A stretch of 64,000 bases of DNA, taken from NCBI GenBank assembly GCA_014872785.1, contig WKFJ01000042.1:62001-126000 (forward strand), read 5' to 3'. Made by a program: the position numbers and the translations under genes. Shown in pieces: positions 31,446 through 40,182 of this stretch. Each line of letters opens with the position of its first letter. Positions within the stretch are counted from its first letter, which is position 1. The notes beneath the pieces are model-generated. The model did no database searches. It saw nothing but the letters and a program-made list of their open reading frames with translations, and was not told the DNA's origin. The stretch is from Alteromonadaceae bacterium (lineage in GTDB: Bacteria > Pseudomonadota > Gammaproteobacteria > Enterobacterales > Alteromonadaceae).

Positions 31446-31853
31446 TTCAGGAATTGTCAGTTGGGATTGTTCCATGAGCAGTCCCAATGCGCTACTGCCA
31501 TTCAAGTTGGCACAGTTGAAATCAGCCTCACTTTCGTGAAACGCCAACTTTTTAACGCCTTTCCCACCGACAAATGCCATGTGCCAAGCCTCGAAGTTTC
31601 GCCCAACGATATCTCTGTAAGAAAGTAACTCGACAGCAAAATGTCGAGCATCATGACTAATCGATTGAAACACTCTGTTAACGTCAGCTCTTTCTCCCTC
31701 TATTACTTGAAGGAATTGACAATTAGCATAAATAAGCGCGCCGGTTATGTTCATTGCCTCATTTTTGGCTCGCGTATGCAAAAGCAAATACTCTAGGTCT
31801 TCATCATCGAAACTGCGCACCGACCGACTACAATAAATAAGTTCCACGAGCAT
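31425..31853 (-). CDS. BLUF-domain blue-light sensor
   Basis: A 142-residue stand-alone BLUF domain, a flavin-binding blue-light photoreceptor. By alignment to AppA the key residues are all present: Tyr 7 (LIYCSR), Asn 31, Gln 49 (FLQVIEG), Trp 90 and Met 92 (EAWHMAF). The spacing between them matches AppA, so light switching should work. A short C-terminal tail of about 40 residues has no recognised effector domain, so it probably signals through a partner. The gene starts 3 bases after the CheR-like gene on the same strand, making that methyltransferase the likely partner. Confidence 0.93.
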   Translation of the reverse strand: MLVELIYCSRSVRSFDDEDLEYLLLHTRAKNEAMNITGALIYANCQFLQVIEGERADVNRVFQSISHDARHFAVELLSYRDIVGRNFEAWHMAFVGGKGVKKLAFHESEADFNCANLNGSSALGLLMEQSQLTIPELATSAR

Positions 31854-31856
31854 TAG

Positions 31857-32687
31857 TTAATTCCTTTTAGCAATCTGACTAGATTCTTGGTTGCACTCTG
31901 GCACTACCAAGCCAAAATTTTCATTGTGCCCGAGAATGAGGTAACCGTCTTGAGAAAGGTGTTGCCAGAGGTTACCCAAGGCAATTTCTCGATTGCGGCT
32001 GGTCATCAAACTCAACACATTTCGGCAAAATATGACGTCAAATTTGTCAGCAAATTTAGCCGTTAAAACATCGAGATTTTTGAACTCAAGTTTCTCTCGT
32101 ACGCTGCTGTTTGCACGCCAGCCATATCCACCCCATTGCTGTGCGGGTGAAAAATATTTGGTCAAATTGCTGTTGGGTACTAAAAAGCACTCTTTAGCGC
32201 CGTAGATTCCTTCTCTTGCATGGGCGAGAGCTTCATTATCAATATCGATTGCTGTCACCATCCAATCTGCATGAAGGCTGTAATGATTTGCCAATTCCAT
32301 CGCTAAATCGTAGGCTTCGTGACCTCTACCACAGCCGACACAGAGCACTCTGATATCGCTATTTTTTTCGGGTAATATCACCTGTTTTAAAAATCGGTAC
32401 TGGTTGGCAGCTCTGTTGAAAAAAGTCTCTTTATCTATTAATTGGTGGCCAATGAATTTGATTTCTTTAACTATGTCGACATAAGACCAAGTAGAGAGGC
32501 TTTCGACATATTCATTGACACAATTGAAGCCAAGCTTGCCAATATGGCTGTCCATACGAGTAACTAATGTCGCAGAGCCAGCAAGCTCGAAATCAAATCC
32601 CGTAATGGCAGATAAAGAGTCACGCAAAAATCGACCATTTTGCTCAGTCAAACCTATTTTTGTGCGGCGTACCTGTCGGGACTCCAT
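31857..32687 (-). CDS. CheR-like protein methyltransferase
   Basis: A 276-residue protein with the CheR fold: an N-terminal helical region, then the SAM domain with VLCVGCGRGHEAYDLAM, VTAIDIDNEAL and FDVIFCRNVLSLM. CheR methylates glutamates of chemoreceptors. Here the usual SAGCSTGEEPYS-type motif is changed to CVGCGRGHEAYD, and the TNET-type motif to DKETFF. This is a divergent member and may methylate another target or be weakly active. It is 3 bases upstream of the BLUF gene in one operon. No cheB, cheA or cheW is near. Confidence 0.85.
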   Translation of the reverse strand: MESRQVRRTKIGLTEQNGRFLRDSLSAITGFDFELAGSATLVTRMDSHIGKLGFNCVNEYVESLSTWSYVDIVKEIKFIGHQLIDKETFFNRAANQYRFLKQVILPEKNSDIRVLCVGCGRGHEAYDLAMELANHYSLHADWMVTAIDIDNEALAHAREGIYGAKECFLVPNSNLTKYFSPAQQWGGYGWRANSSVREKLEFKNLDVLTAKFADKFDVIFCRNVLSLMTSRNREIALGNLWQHLSQDGYLILGHNENFGLVVPECNQESSQIAKRN

Positions 32688-32851
32688 AACCTACCTAAAT
32701 TAAATAAATACGTTCTATCTAGTTAACACGACTGTATGCCAGATAGCATTGATGAAAAAGTAGACTTTAGTTTAATGTAAATTTTTTGTTAAGAAAACTC
32801 ACCAATATTAGGAGTTAACGATTAAGAGCCGACGCTATTATGAATTGAGGT

Positions 32852-33313
32852 TTAGACAAGATTTTGAATTGTTCTGTACACTTCTGCAGCCTTTTGGGCT
32901 TCTAAGTTGCTTCTAGAAACATTACCCTCACTGGTGGACAATCGAACAAAACCACCTGACTGTTCTTCTTGTTCTTGTTGTTGGTTTTCTTGCTCTTCAG
33001 CCTGTGCTTCTCTGGCTTCTCGTTGCTCAACGCGCTGAGCCTGATCATCTTCATTTTGCTGCAGTATTCTCGCCTGTGGTGATAATTCCACTTCAGGTTG
33101 ATTTGCTTGACCAATACCGAAAGCGTTTACAGGGGCGGAAAAATCGGAAGCTTGTTGAAATCCAGAGTCTAGAGCTGCGGTCTGAGAGGTATTAGTCGAT
33201 GAGACACGATTAGCATTACCAATACCAAAGGTATTTGTATTCAATAAATCGCTTGCGGTTGTATCTCTACGAAACCCCGCATTAAGTATGTTAGTTGTAG
33301 TGGATACTTCCAT
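32852..33313 (-). CDS. Gln/Glu-rich hypothetical protein
   Basis: A 153-residue soluble protein of unknown function. The N-terminal half is Asn/Thr/Ser-rich and holds a repeated motif, NTFGIGNAN (about residue 27) and NAFGIGQAN (about 62). The middle (about 85-118) is a Gln/Glu-rich coiled stretch. The end is helical (LEAQKAAEVYRTIQNLV). It has a GGGG ribosome site 5 bases before the ATG. The VELSPQARIL phrase is of a kind I associate with proteins near flagellar genes, but this is a weak link. Confidence 0.6.
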   Translation of the reverse strand: MEVSTTTNILNAGFRRDTTASDLLNTNTFGIGNANRVSSTNTSQTAALDSGFQQASDFSAPVNAFGIGQANQPEVELSPQARILQQNEDDQAQRVEQREAREAQAEEQENQQQEQEEQSGGFVRLSTSEGNVSRSNLEAQKAAEVYRTIQNLV

Positions 33314-33417
33314 AACAACCCCAAATTCTCACCCCTCATTAACCATTATGGTATTTTTTGTATAAAAAACAACCTTAACAGCCTAAAGAACAGTGAATTA
33401 CTTCCGATATAGAGGGG

Positions 33418-33729
33418 TTATTTAGAGAGTATGTTGGTTAAATTATTGAGCGTAACAAACATCGATTCCATCTGTTTTACCACCAGCACCAACGTTTTTT
33501 GTGCTTCTTGTTCAGACTGAGTTTGAAGTTTCGCAACGTTACCCGCCAATTCTTCTAGATAGGGTTGAAAACGATTACTCGTTTGCGCAAACCCTGCATC
33601 ATCAGCGAAGATCTGACTATGTTTGGCTTTTCCTTGCTGTTGTAATTGATCCAAGGCTTTGTCCGCATCGACAACTCGTCGATATATGACTTGCAAATTT
33701 TCGTTCAGTTTTTCTACTACATTTTCCAT
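33418..33729 (-). CDS. Small coiled-coil hypothetical protein
   Basis: A 103-residue, almost wholly helical protein (LNENLQVIYRRVVDADKALDQLQQQ, QSEQEAQKTLVLVVKQMESMF) with heptad-like spacing. There is no membrane segment or known motif. It could be a chaperone or adaptor. Same strand as the Gln-rich gene (105-base gap). Ribosome-site support is poor, so the gene call is moderate. Confidence 0.5.
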   Translation of the reverse strand: MENVVEKLNENLQVIYRRVVDADKALDQLQQQGKAKHSQIFADDAGFAQTSNRFQPYLEELAGNVAKLQTQSEQEAQKTLVLVVKQMESMFVTLNNLTNILSK

Positions 33730-33872
33730 CGAGGTTACTAAAGAGTGAGTTAAGAAAGCCGATATAGGGTTGAGGTGGGCAATTCTGCCTGCTTTTTAAT
33801 CCGGCGACAAGCCGATTGTGTACCTCCCAAAATTCACACAATTGTCAAAACGCCATAACTAGGAACTTTGGT

Positions 33873-34061
33873 ATGGAAATTTCAGGTGCTAATACCTCTG
33901 GAACGTCCGGCGCGTCTCTCGAACTCAAGGGACTTCAGTTGTCGAAAGATCAACAGAAGGTAGAGGGTGAACAGACGCTTCAGCTGCTTGAATCAGCTGA
34001 CGTACCGAAATCGTCATCTTCTAATCCAGCATTAGGCGGTAACATAGATACCTATGCCTAA
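33873..34061 (+). CDS. YjfB-like putative motility protein
   Basis: A 62-residue protein starting at ATG 33873 with an AGGAAC ribosome site. It starts MEISGANTSG and ends NPALGGNIDTYA. The N- and C-terminal pattern (M-[DE]-[IV]-SG at the start, LG-N-[IV]-D at the end) resembles the small YjfB family annotated as putative motility proteins. That assignment is from memory of the family. The biochemical role is unknown. Confidence 0.55.
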   Translation: MEISGANTSGTSGASLELKGLQLSKDQQKVEGEQTLQLLESADVPKSSSSNPALGGNIDTYA

Positions 34062-34106
34062 TTCCGTGCTTTAGCGTTCAAGGATTAGCTTGGGCGATAT
34101 AGCGGT

Positions 34107-35132
34107 TTAGGGATGAAGATTTAAATCCACTGGCGTTTTGCCAGGTTGGCCACCGATCTCTCGGACGAGTTTGGGAACCAGATAACCTGGCTGACGCTTT
34201 ATCAACTCCGCCATCAGTTGTTTCGCCCTGGTGTCACTTACCAAAAAATGCCCCGCTCCCGAGACTTTATCAAGTAGATGCAAATAATAGGGTAACACGC
34301 CCGCTTCAAACAGCTTTTCATGCAATTCAACCAATGCGTCCGCGCTATCATTCACATCCGCTAAGAGAACTGACTGATTTAATAGAGTGACGCCTGCCAT
34401 TTTAAGACTCAGCAGGACAGTTTTTAAATGCTCGTCAAATTCGTTCGCGTGATTGATGTGCACAATCATCACGGGCTTTAACCGGCTTTTAGTAAACCAA
34501 TGCAAAAAATCATCATTAATGCGTGATGGAATCACTACAGGTAAACGCGTGTGTATACGCAGCGTCTGGACGTGTTCTATTTTTTCGAGCTCCCGTGCCA
34601 TCCATGACAGGTGTTCATCCTTAGCCATTAAAGGATCTCCACCTGAAAAAATCACTTCATTGATGTTTGTGTCCGCCGCTATGTATTTAAACGCGTCTAA
34701 CCATTCGGCTTTGGACGCTGAATTATCCTGATAAGGAAAATGCCGGCGAAAACAATAGCGACAATTCCCAGCACAGCCGCCGCGAACAATCAAAAGTACT
34801 CGAGACTGGTACTTGTGCAACAGTCCTTTTTGCGCTGCGTCTTGTTCCTCTACTGGATCGTGTGAAAATCCGGGAACTTCGATAAACTCATCGCGCAGTG
34901 TGAATCCCTGTCGAAATAGAGGATCCGATACATCGCCTTTTTTCATTCTGTCCACGAAAGGCATCGGTACACGTAGCGGGAAAAGTTTTCGCGCCGCAGC
35001 ATCAAATGAAAGGTCAGCCCAGTCCAGTTCCAGTAAATCTATCAACTTTTGTGGATCCGTGACGCACTGGCGTAACTCTTTTTGCCAATGACTCTCTACA
35101 GATACAGGATTTTTCGGTATTATTTGCGGCAA
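34107..35132 (-). CDS. epmB: EF-P lysine 2,3-aminomutase EpmB
   Basis: A radical-SAM, PLP-dependent enzyme that turns (S)-alpha-lysine into (R)-beta-lysine for attachment to EF-P. The 341-residue protein has the CxxxCxxC iron-sulfur motif CAGNCRYC in [18 protein letters not shown], plus [11 protein letters not shown] and [11 protein letters not shown]. The PLP Lys lies near the C-terminus. It is divergent from efp with about 34 bases between starts. With efp and epmA in the window, the whole beta-lysylation pathway is present. Confidence 0.95.
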   Translation of the reverse strand: MPQIIPKNPVSVESHWQKELRQCVTDPQKLIDLLELDWADLSFDAAARKLFPLRVPMPFVDRMKKGDVSDPLFRQGFTLRDEFIEVPGFSHDPVEEQDAAQKGLLHKYQSRVLLIVRGGCAGNCRYCFRRHFPYQDNSASKAEWLDAFKYIAADTNINEVIFSGGDPLMAKDEHLSWMARELEKIEHVQTLRIHTRLPVVIPSRINDDFLHWFTKSRLKPVMIVHINHANEFDEHLKTVLLSLKMAGVTLLNQSVLLADVNDSADALVELHEKLFEAGVLPYYLHLLDKVSGAGHFLVSDTRAKQLMAELIKRQPGYLVPKLVREIGGQPGKTPVDLNLHP

Positions 35133-35166
35133 TTACGTGCTACCTACGAGAAAATTAAGAGGAAAT

Positions 35167-35736
35167 ATGGCTAATTTCAGCACAAACGAATTTAAAGCGG
35201 GCTTAAAAATAATGCTCGACGGCGAACCTTGCAACATTTTAGAGAATGAATTTGTTAAACCGGGTAAAGGACAAGCGTTCAACCGCGTTAAAATTCGCAA
35301 ATTAATCTCAGGTAAAGTGCTGGAAAAAACATTTAAATCTGGTGACTCTGTTGAGGGCGCTGACGTAATGGATCACGACTTAGCTTATCTATACAACGAC
35401 GGTGAATTCTGGCACTTCATGAACAATGAGACCTTTGAGCAAATCCCTGCAGACGAAAAAGCAGTGGGTGATTCTGTTAAGTGGTTAGTGGAAAACGATA
35501 TGTGTACCTTAACCTTGTGGAATGGTTCTCCAATTGCAGTCACACCGCCTAACTTTGTTGAATTGGAAATCACCGAGACTGACCCAGGTTTAAAAGGCGA
35601 CACTGCAGGCACTGGCGGCAAACCAGCGACATTAAGTACTGGCGCAGTCGTGCGCGTACCTTTATTCGTGCAAACTGGCGAAGTCGTTAAGGTTGACACT
35701 AGAACTGGCGAATACGTATCTCGCGTGCAAAAGTAA
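35167..35736 (+). CDS. efp: Translation elongation factor P
   Basis: Rescues ribosomes stalled at polyproline stretches. The start is ATG 35167 (189 residues, [12 protein letters not shown]), with an AGAGGA ribosome site; the frame is open upstream to 35137. The modified lysine is Lys 34 in the loop KPGKGQAF, the type recognised by EpmA/EpmB. Three domains are as expected, ending in the conserved [12 protein letters not shown]. It is followed by a strong terminator. Confidence 0.97.
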   Translation: MANFSTNEFKAGLKIMLDGEPCNILENEFVKPGKGQAFNRVKIRKLISGKVLEKTFKSGDSVEGADVMDHDLAYLYNDGEFWHFMNNETFEQIPADEKAVGDSVKWLVENDMCTLTLWNGSPIAVTPPNFVELEITETDPGLKGDTAGTGGKPATLSTGAVVRVPLFVQTGEVVKVDTRTGEYVSRVQK

Positions 35737-35756
35737 GTGCCAAGCTAGTAAAAAAT

Positions 35757-35779
35757 AAACGCCACTATTTGTGGCGTTT
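35757..35779. terminator. Bidirectional terminator between efp and ohr
   Basis: Stem AAACGCCAC/GTGGCGTTT with a TATTT loop and T-rich flanks on both strands, between the convergent efp and ohr genes. Confidence 0.9.
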
Positions 35780-35799
35780 TTTGTTTATATCATTTGCCG

Positions 35800-36228
35800 T
35801 TAAAGCACATTAAGCAACACGTCAATATTATTGCGGGTCGCATTCGAATAAGGGCAAACTTGATGTGCTTTAGCGACTAATGCCTCTGCCGCGGCTTTAT
35901 CCATACCAGCAGAGTTAACATTAAGCGTCACAGCAATACCAAACCCTGCTTCAGTCGGTCCAAAAGCAACCTCTGCATCAATACTGATATCCTCTGGTAG
36001 TGCTATTTTTCCTTGAGCCGCAACAAATTTCATCGCGCCCATAAAACACGCAGAATAACCTGCCGCAAACAATTGTTCTGGGTTTGTGCCGGTACCACCA
36101 GCACCGCCCATCTCTGCCGGTGTAGAAAGAGTTACATCCAAACGACCATCGTCCGACTTAGAGCTTCCCTCACGGCCACCGGTAGTTGAGGCTTTGGCAA
36201 CATACAATACTTTTTGAAGTGGAATCAT
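35800..36228 (-). CDS. ohr: Organic hydroperoxide resistance protein (Ohr)
   Basis: A thiol peroxidase that reduces fatty-acid and other organic hydroperoxides. I start at ATG 36228 (142 residues), which has a GGAG ribosome site; the upstream in-frame TTG at 36243 is less likely. Both catalytic Cys are present, in [10 protein letters not shown] and [14 protein letters not shown], the latter the Ohr signature. It is divergent from its probable regulator ohrR, with two identical palindromes in the gap. Confidence 0.94.
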   Translation of the reverse strand: MIPLQKVLYVAKASTTGGREGSSKSDDGRLDVTLSTPAEMGGAGGTGTNPEQLFAAGYSACFMGAMKFVAAQGKIALPEDISIDAEVAFGPTEAGFGIAVTLNVNSAGMDKAAAEALVAKAHQVCPYSNATRNNIDVLLNVL

Positions 36229-36253
36229 AATATTCTCCGTCAATTAAATTTAC

Positions 36254-36265
36254 TTTGCATGCAAA
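36254..36265. promoter_or_regulatory. OhrR-type operator, proximal to ohr
   Basis: Perfect 12-bp palindrome TTTGCATGCAAA, 26 bases upstream of the ohr ATG. It is identical to a second copy 47 bases away, including three further upstream bases (TTAC context). Position suggests repression of ohr by OhrR. Confidence 0.7.
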
Positions 36266-36290
36266 CTAAACTAGCAGTATTGACCGCCAA

Positions 36291-36319
36291 TTGCAATTAC
36301 TTTGCATGCAAAATATAAT
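36291..36319 (+). promoter_or_regulatory. ohrR promoter with embedded operator
   Basis: TTGCAA (36291-36296), a 17-base spacer and a perfect TATAAT (36314-36319). The second TTTGCATGCAAA palindrome (36301-36312) lies inside the spacer, so a bound OhrR would block the polymerase directly. Transcription would start near 36326, which favours ATG 36355 as the ohrR start. Confidence 0.75.
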
Positions 36320-36354
36320 AATTAATGAATGTTAATGTTGATCTTGGCAGGGTA

Positions 36355-36801
36355 ATGAAACATCAAGAACTGTGGTTAGAAAACCAAATATGCCATCGCC
36401 TATATATGGCCAGCAACTCGGTAAACCGAGCTTATAGACCCTTACTCGATGCGCTAGGTCTTACCTATCCACAATACGTCGTCATGATGTCCCTATGGCA
36501 AACCGATGGCGTGATGGTCAATGAACTGCAATCTACCACGCAAATAGACAATGGCGCACTGACACTAATTTTAAAAAAAATAGCGGATAAGGGGTTAATA
36601 TCCTTGATCCCCGTTGCAGATGATAGGCGTAAGAAACGAGTATCACTGACGGCAGATGGAAAAGGCCTGCAAGAAAAAGCCGCGAGCATCCCCAATGCTA
36701 TACGCTGTCGCTTCCCCTCTCTAAATGATGAAGATTCAACCGCACTTAAGTTGCTGCTCGATAAACTCTTAGGTGACCTACAAGGGCAAAGCGATGAGTA
36801 A
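36355..36801 (+). CDS. ohrR: MarR-family peroxide sensor OhrR
   Basis: A dimeric winged-helix repressor of ohr, inactivated when its reactive Cys is oxidised by organic peroxide. The start is ATG 36355 (148 residues), with AGGG upstream. The reactive Cys is in the N-terminal helix, [13 protein letters not shown], followed by [21 protein letters not shown], the OhrR pattern. The wing is in [13 protein letters not shown]. Its last 8 bases overlap the epmA start, so the two genes are likely on one transcript. Confidence 0.93.
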   Translation: MKHQELWLENQICHRLYMASNSVNRAYRPLLDALGLTYPQYVVMMSLWQTDGVMVNELQSTTQIDNGALTLILKKIADKGLISLIPVADDRRKKRVSLTADGKGLQEKAASIPNAIRCRFPSLNDEDSTALKLLLDKLLGDLQGQSDE

Positions 36802-37774
36802 CAAAGAAACGCTTTGGACTCCGCAAGCAACACTAGTCGCCCTTGAGAAAAGGGCAAAGTTGTTTGCTGCGATCCGCCAATTCTTTGCCCAAAAAAACGT
36901 GATGGAAGTAGATACCCCTGCTCTCGCAAGTGCAGGGGTCAGCGACCCGCACCTCGTTAACTTTAGCACCGAATTTGTTTCGCCGATCGCGTCAGAACAA
37001 CAAACCCTATTTTTACAGACCTCTCCGGAATACGCGATGAAGAGACTGCTATGCGCAGGCTCAGGATGCATCTATCAATTGAGCAAAGCGTTTCGCAATG
37101 AAGAAGCAGGACGTCATCACAATCCAGAATTTACTATGCTTGAATGGTATCGAGTGGGTTTTGATCATTGGCAGTTGATGGACGAGGTTGCAGAGTTACT
37201 TAACCTGACTCTCAATACTCAACAAGTGGATCGTTTCTCCTATCAAGACGTATTTTTATCCTTCCTTGAGCTAGATCCTCTGGATGCCAATGTAAGCGAG
37301 TTGCAAGCTTGTTGCGGATACCATGGTTTTGCAGATTTGGTCGAACAAGAAACTAACCGAGATACACTATTACAACTATTGTTTAGCCATGTAGTTGAGC
37401 CGCAGATTGGCAAGGAAAAACCCTGTTTTATTTTTGATTTCCCGGCCAGTCAAGCAGCGCTCGCGAAGATCAATGAGCAAGACCCTCGGGTAGCAGAAAG
37501 GTTTGAGGTTTATTTTAAAGGCATCGAACTTGCCAACGGATTTCACGAACTACAAGATGCAACTGAACAAGAGAAACGATTTGCATCTGACAATCACATC
37601 AGAGCAACGATGGGCATTGAGCCTGCCAAAATAGATACACACTTTTTAGCGGCACTTCAACATGGTTTGCCGCGTTGTGCGGGTGTTGCATTGGGCGTGG
37701 ATAGATTGTTAATGCTGAAAATGGACGCTGACCATATTGGCACAACAATGGCGTTCCCAGTTGACCGTTGTTAA
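36794..37774 (+). CDS. epmA: EF-P--(R)-beta-lysine ligase EpmA
   Basis: A lysyl-tRNA-synthetase paralogue that attaches beta-lysine to Lys 34 of EF-P. The start is ATG 36794 (326 residues), overlapping the ohrR stop by 8 bases, with AAGGG upstream. It keeps class-II synthetase motifs ([43 protein letters not shown]) but lacks the N-terminal tRNA-anticodon domain, which separates EpmA from LysS. The stop lies within a 10-bp inverted repeat (37753-37762 with 37773-37782). Confidence 0.94.
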   Translation: MSNKETLWTPQATLVALEKRAKLFAAIRQFFAQKNVMEVDTPALASAGVSDPHLVNFSTEFVSPIASEQQTLFLQTSPEYAMKRLLCAGSGCIYQLSKAFRNEEAGRHHNPEFTMLEWYRVGFDHWQLMDEVAELLNLTLNTQQVDRFSYQDVFLSFLELDPLDANVSELQACCGYHGFADLVEQETNRDTLLQLLFSHVVEPQIGKEKPCFIFDFPASQAALAKINEQDPRVAERFEVYFKGIELANGFHELQDATEQEKRFASDNHIRATMGIEPAKIDTHFLAALQHGLPRCAGVALGVDRLLMLKMDADHIGTTMAFPVDRC

Positions 37775-37782
37775 CTGGGAAC
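37753..37782. terminator. Hairpin at the epmA stop
   Basis: GTTCCCAGTT / AACTGGGAAC, a 10-bp perfect stem with a 10-base loop, overlaps the epmA stop codon. No T run follows, so it may be a weak terminator or an RNA-stability element between epmA and the convergent gene at 37792. Confidence 0.4.
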
Positions 37783-37791
37783 TTGAATGAG

Positions 37792-38277
37792 CTAGGCAGC
37801 GCGGCCGCTCGCTAGACGTTCGCTTAAGTCTATAGTCAAATATTCCTGCTGGCTCTTGATTGCCTCGACTAGTTCTTTGATCTCAATAGTGATGGATAAA
37901 ACACCACTATAAACATTGCGAGTGCTGCGCTCCCAATTGTCATCAACAATTGGATTGTAACCTTTTGCCCAGACTGCTGTGCCACGGCGAATCGGATTCA
38001 TATCAGATTTGACATTGGCATGAATATAGAAGCCCTTGTCGTTAACGATAACCAACGCTTTGGGTACAGCTTTCATTTTTGTATGGTCTGGGTGAAAGTG
38101 TGTCTCTTCAGAACATTGCTGGCGCGTTAAGCCTTCCGCATTTAGAACCATACCACCTGGATAATTGGATCCGTCGAACACATGCTCAGTAGTAGGGTAA
38201 AAAACACTGTCTTTTGCCATCATTTCTGGCTTTATTACCCGATTTATCTCAGCAATATCGAATGCTAGGATGGTCAT
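37792..38277 (-). CDS. Hypothetical protein, possibly DUF3085-like
   Basis: A 161-residue soluble protein of unknown function. The region NDKGFYIHANVKS...GTAVWAKGYNPIVDDNWERS resembles, from memory, DUF3085 proteins, which have a similar GxNP..D.W pattern. This is a weak match. The N-terminal half has a His-rich stretch (EETHFHPDH) that could bind metal. It is alone on its strand with about 290 bases of AT-rich sequence upstream. Confidence 0.6.
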   Translation of the reverse strand: MTILAFDIAEINRVIKPEMMAKDSVFYPTTEHVFDGSNYPGGMVLNAEGLTRQQCSEETHFHPDHTKMKAVPKALVIVNDKGFYIHANVKSDMNPIRRGTAVWAKGYNPIVDDNWERSTRNVYSGVLSITIEIKELVEAIKSQQEYLTIDLSERLASGRAA

Positions 38278-38567
38278 TACTGCAAAACTCCTTAAAACAA
38301 CACAATAAGAAAAACGCCATCTGAAAGATCTTCATGCGGGGGAGCAAATATTAGTATTTTGCACAAATAGTGCAAGAGATTTTATAATGAAAAATTATGA
38401 TTAATTTTTCTGTTTGAGAAGATTTATTTGATTAAAGTTTGAGCACGCTTTGAAGACGTCAATGAAACTGCATTTTTATGATTATTTTCATACACTTATG
38501 AATCTTGATTGGTTTCATCTGAATTACTCAACACCTGCGCATACTAGCACCTCAGCACTCAGTTAAA
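38278..38567. other. AT-rich intergenic region, no gene seen
   Basis: Holds the probable promoter of the minus-strand gene at 37792-38277 but no hexamer pair that I trust. No ORF, repeat or RNA structure stands out. Confidence 0.3.
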
Positions 38568-38607
38568 AAAGGCCGAAATCCAGTCTTGATCTGAGCATTC
38601 GGCCTTT
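38568..38607 (-). terminator. Terminator of the hut operon
   Basis: AAAGGCCGAA / TTCGGCCTTT, a 10-bp stem with a 20-base loop, followed on the minus strand by a T run. It lies about 60 bases after the hutH stop. Confidence 0.85.
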
Positions 38608-38668
38608 CAATTCAAAAGAGGCGGCAATTCGTCCATTTTACTGATTAAAATTGCGCCACTCGACTTAT

Positions 38669-40171
38669 TTACACTAGATGATTAAGGCTTCCACCCCGAA
38701 TAAGAGCTTCAATTTCATTGATATCAGGCGAAAAGTAACGGTCGTGGTCGTAAAAACTCACTTTTGCACGTATCGCACTAAACGCTGATTCAAGTTTAGA
38801 GGAGGTTTTTAGTGGACGTCTAAAGTCAATACCTTGTGCCGCCGCCAGCAGCTCAACAGCGACAATGCCTCTGCTATTTTGCGCCATGTCACCCAAGCGA
38901 CGTGCTGCGAAAGTTGCCATTGATACATGGTCTTCCTGATTGGCAGACGTCGGCAAACTATCAACCGAAGCCGGATGAGCAAGTGTTTTATTTTCAGATG
39001 CCAATGCCGCCGCGGTTACTTGAGCCAACATAAACCCTGAATTTACACCGCCATTTTCCACCAAAAATGGCGGTAAACGGCTTAAGCTATTGTCAATAAG
39101 TAAGGCAATTCGACGTTCAGACAGAGCACCAATCTCGGCAATGACCAACGCAAGATTATCCGCTGCAAAAGCGACAGGCTCTGCGTGGAAATTACCGCCT
39201 GAAATAATATCTTCACCGAAGACCAAAGGATTGTCTGTTACCCCATTCGCTTCAACACACAGTATTTTTGCTGCATGTTGCATTTGATCCCAGCATGCCC
39301 CCATAACCTGAGGCTGGCAGCGCAATGAATAGGGATCTTGTACTTTGTCACACTCGGTATGAGAATCCCCAATTTCTGAAGTCTCTTGCAGCAAATCACG
39401 GAACATAGCAGCGACGTGCATCTGCCCAGTTTGACCTCTAGCTTCGTGAATACGAGCATCAAAAGGCACTCTGCTGCCCACGGCAGCCTCAACACTCATT
39501 GAACCGGCTACAACAGCAGCATTGAATAAGTTCTCACAGTGAAACAATCCCTCTAACGCCAGTGCAGTCGATGCCTGAGTACCGTTTAATAATGCCAACC
39601 CCTCTTTGGGAGCCAGGTTAACCGCATCCAGCCCAGCTATTTTGAGTCCAGCTGCTCCTGAGATAACCTCCCCTTTATAACGCACGTGCCCTTCACCAAT
39701 CAGCGGCAAGCTCATGTGAGCAAGAGGAGCCAAATCGCCACTTGCACCAACCGAACCTTTTTGCGGTACGCAAGGGTACACCTCAGCATTAACCAGGGCG
39801 ATGAGCATCTCAATGACCTTAAGGCGGATACCGGAGAATCCACGCGCAAGGGCATTAATTTTTAGTGTCATCATCAAACGCACGGTCGAATCGTTCATCA
39901 GTTCGCCAGTACCGGCAGCATGAGAAAGTACAATTGAGCGTTGTAAAAGCTCAAGTTCTTCCGGCTTAATGCGGGTATTAGCAAGCAAACCAAATCCGGT
40001 GTTTATGCCATACACCACTTGGCCAGAACGAAGCACATCTTCAACCATTTTGGTAGATGCGTGAATCGCGGCTTCACTGTCTGGGTTCAATGAAAGCTTT
40101 ACAGCGCCATGGATTATGTGACGCAGGTCAGGCAAGGCCAACTGCCCGGGATTAATTACTAACTGTTCCAT
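38669..40171 (-). CDS. hutH: Histidine ammonia-lyase
   Basis: Deaminates histidine to urocanate, first step of histidine use. The 500-residue protein has Ala143-Ser144-Gly145, which cyclises to the MIO electrophile ([13 protein letters not shown]), and the catalytic Tyr 54 in [10 protein letters not shown]. It also has the Ser83-His84 pair (VLSHAAG) typical of histidine-specific enzymes. It is 11 bases from hutU in a hutC-hutU-hutH operon. A second MIO lyase in this window (55582-57276) is a distant paralogue, probably with another job. Confidence 0.97.
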   Translation of the reverse strand: MEQLVINPGQLALPDLRHIIHGAVKLSLNPDSEAAIHASTKMVEDVLRSGQVVYGINTGFGLLANTRIKPEELELLQRSIVLSHAAGTGELMNDSTVRLMMTLKINALARGFSGIRLKVIEMLIALVNAEVYPCVPQKGSVGASGDLAPLAHMSLPLIGEGHVRYKGEVISGAAGLKIAGLDAVNLAPKEGLALLNGTQASTALALEGLFHCENLFNAAVVAGSMSVEAAVGSRVPFDARIHEARGQTGQMHVAAMFRDLLQETSEIGDSHTECDKVQDPYSLRCQPQVMGACWDQMQHAAKILCVEANGVTDNPLVFGEDIISGGNFHAEPVAFAADNLALVIAEIGALSERRIALLIDNSLSRLPPFLVENGGVNSGFMLAQVTAAALASENKTLAHPASVDSLPTSANQEDHVSMATFAARRLGDMAQNSRGIVAVELLAAAQGIDFRRPLKTSSKLESAFSAIRAKVSFYDHDRYFSPDINEIEALIRGGSLNHLV

Positions 40172-40182
40172 TTGTGGCCTCC

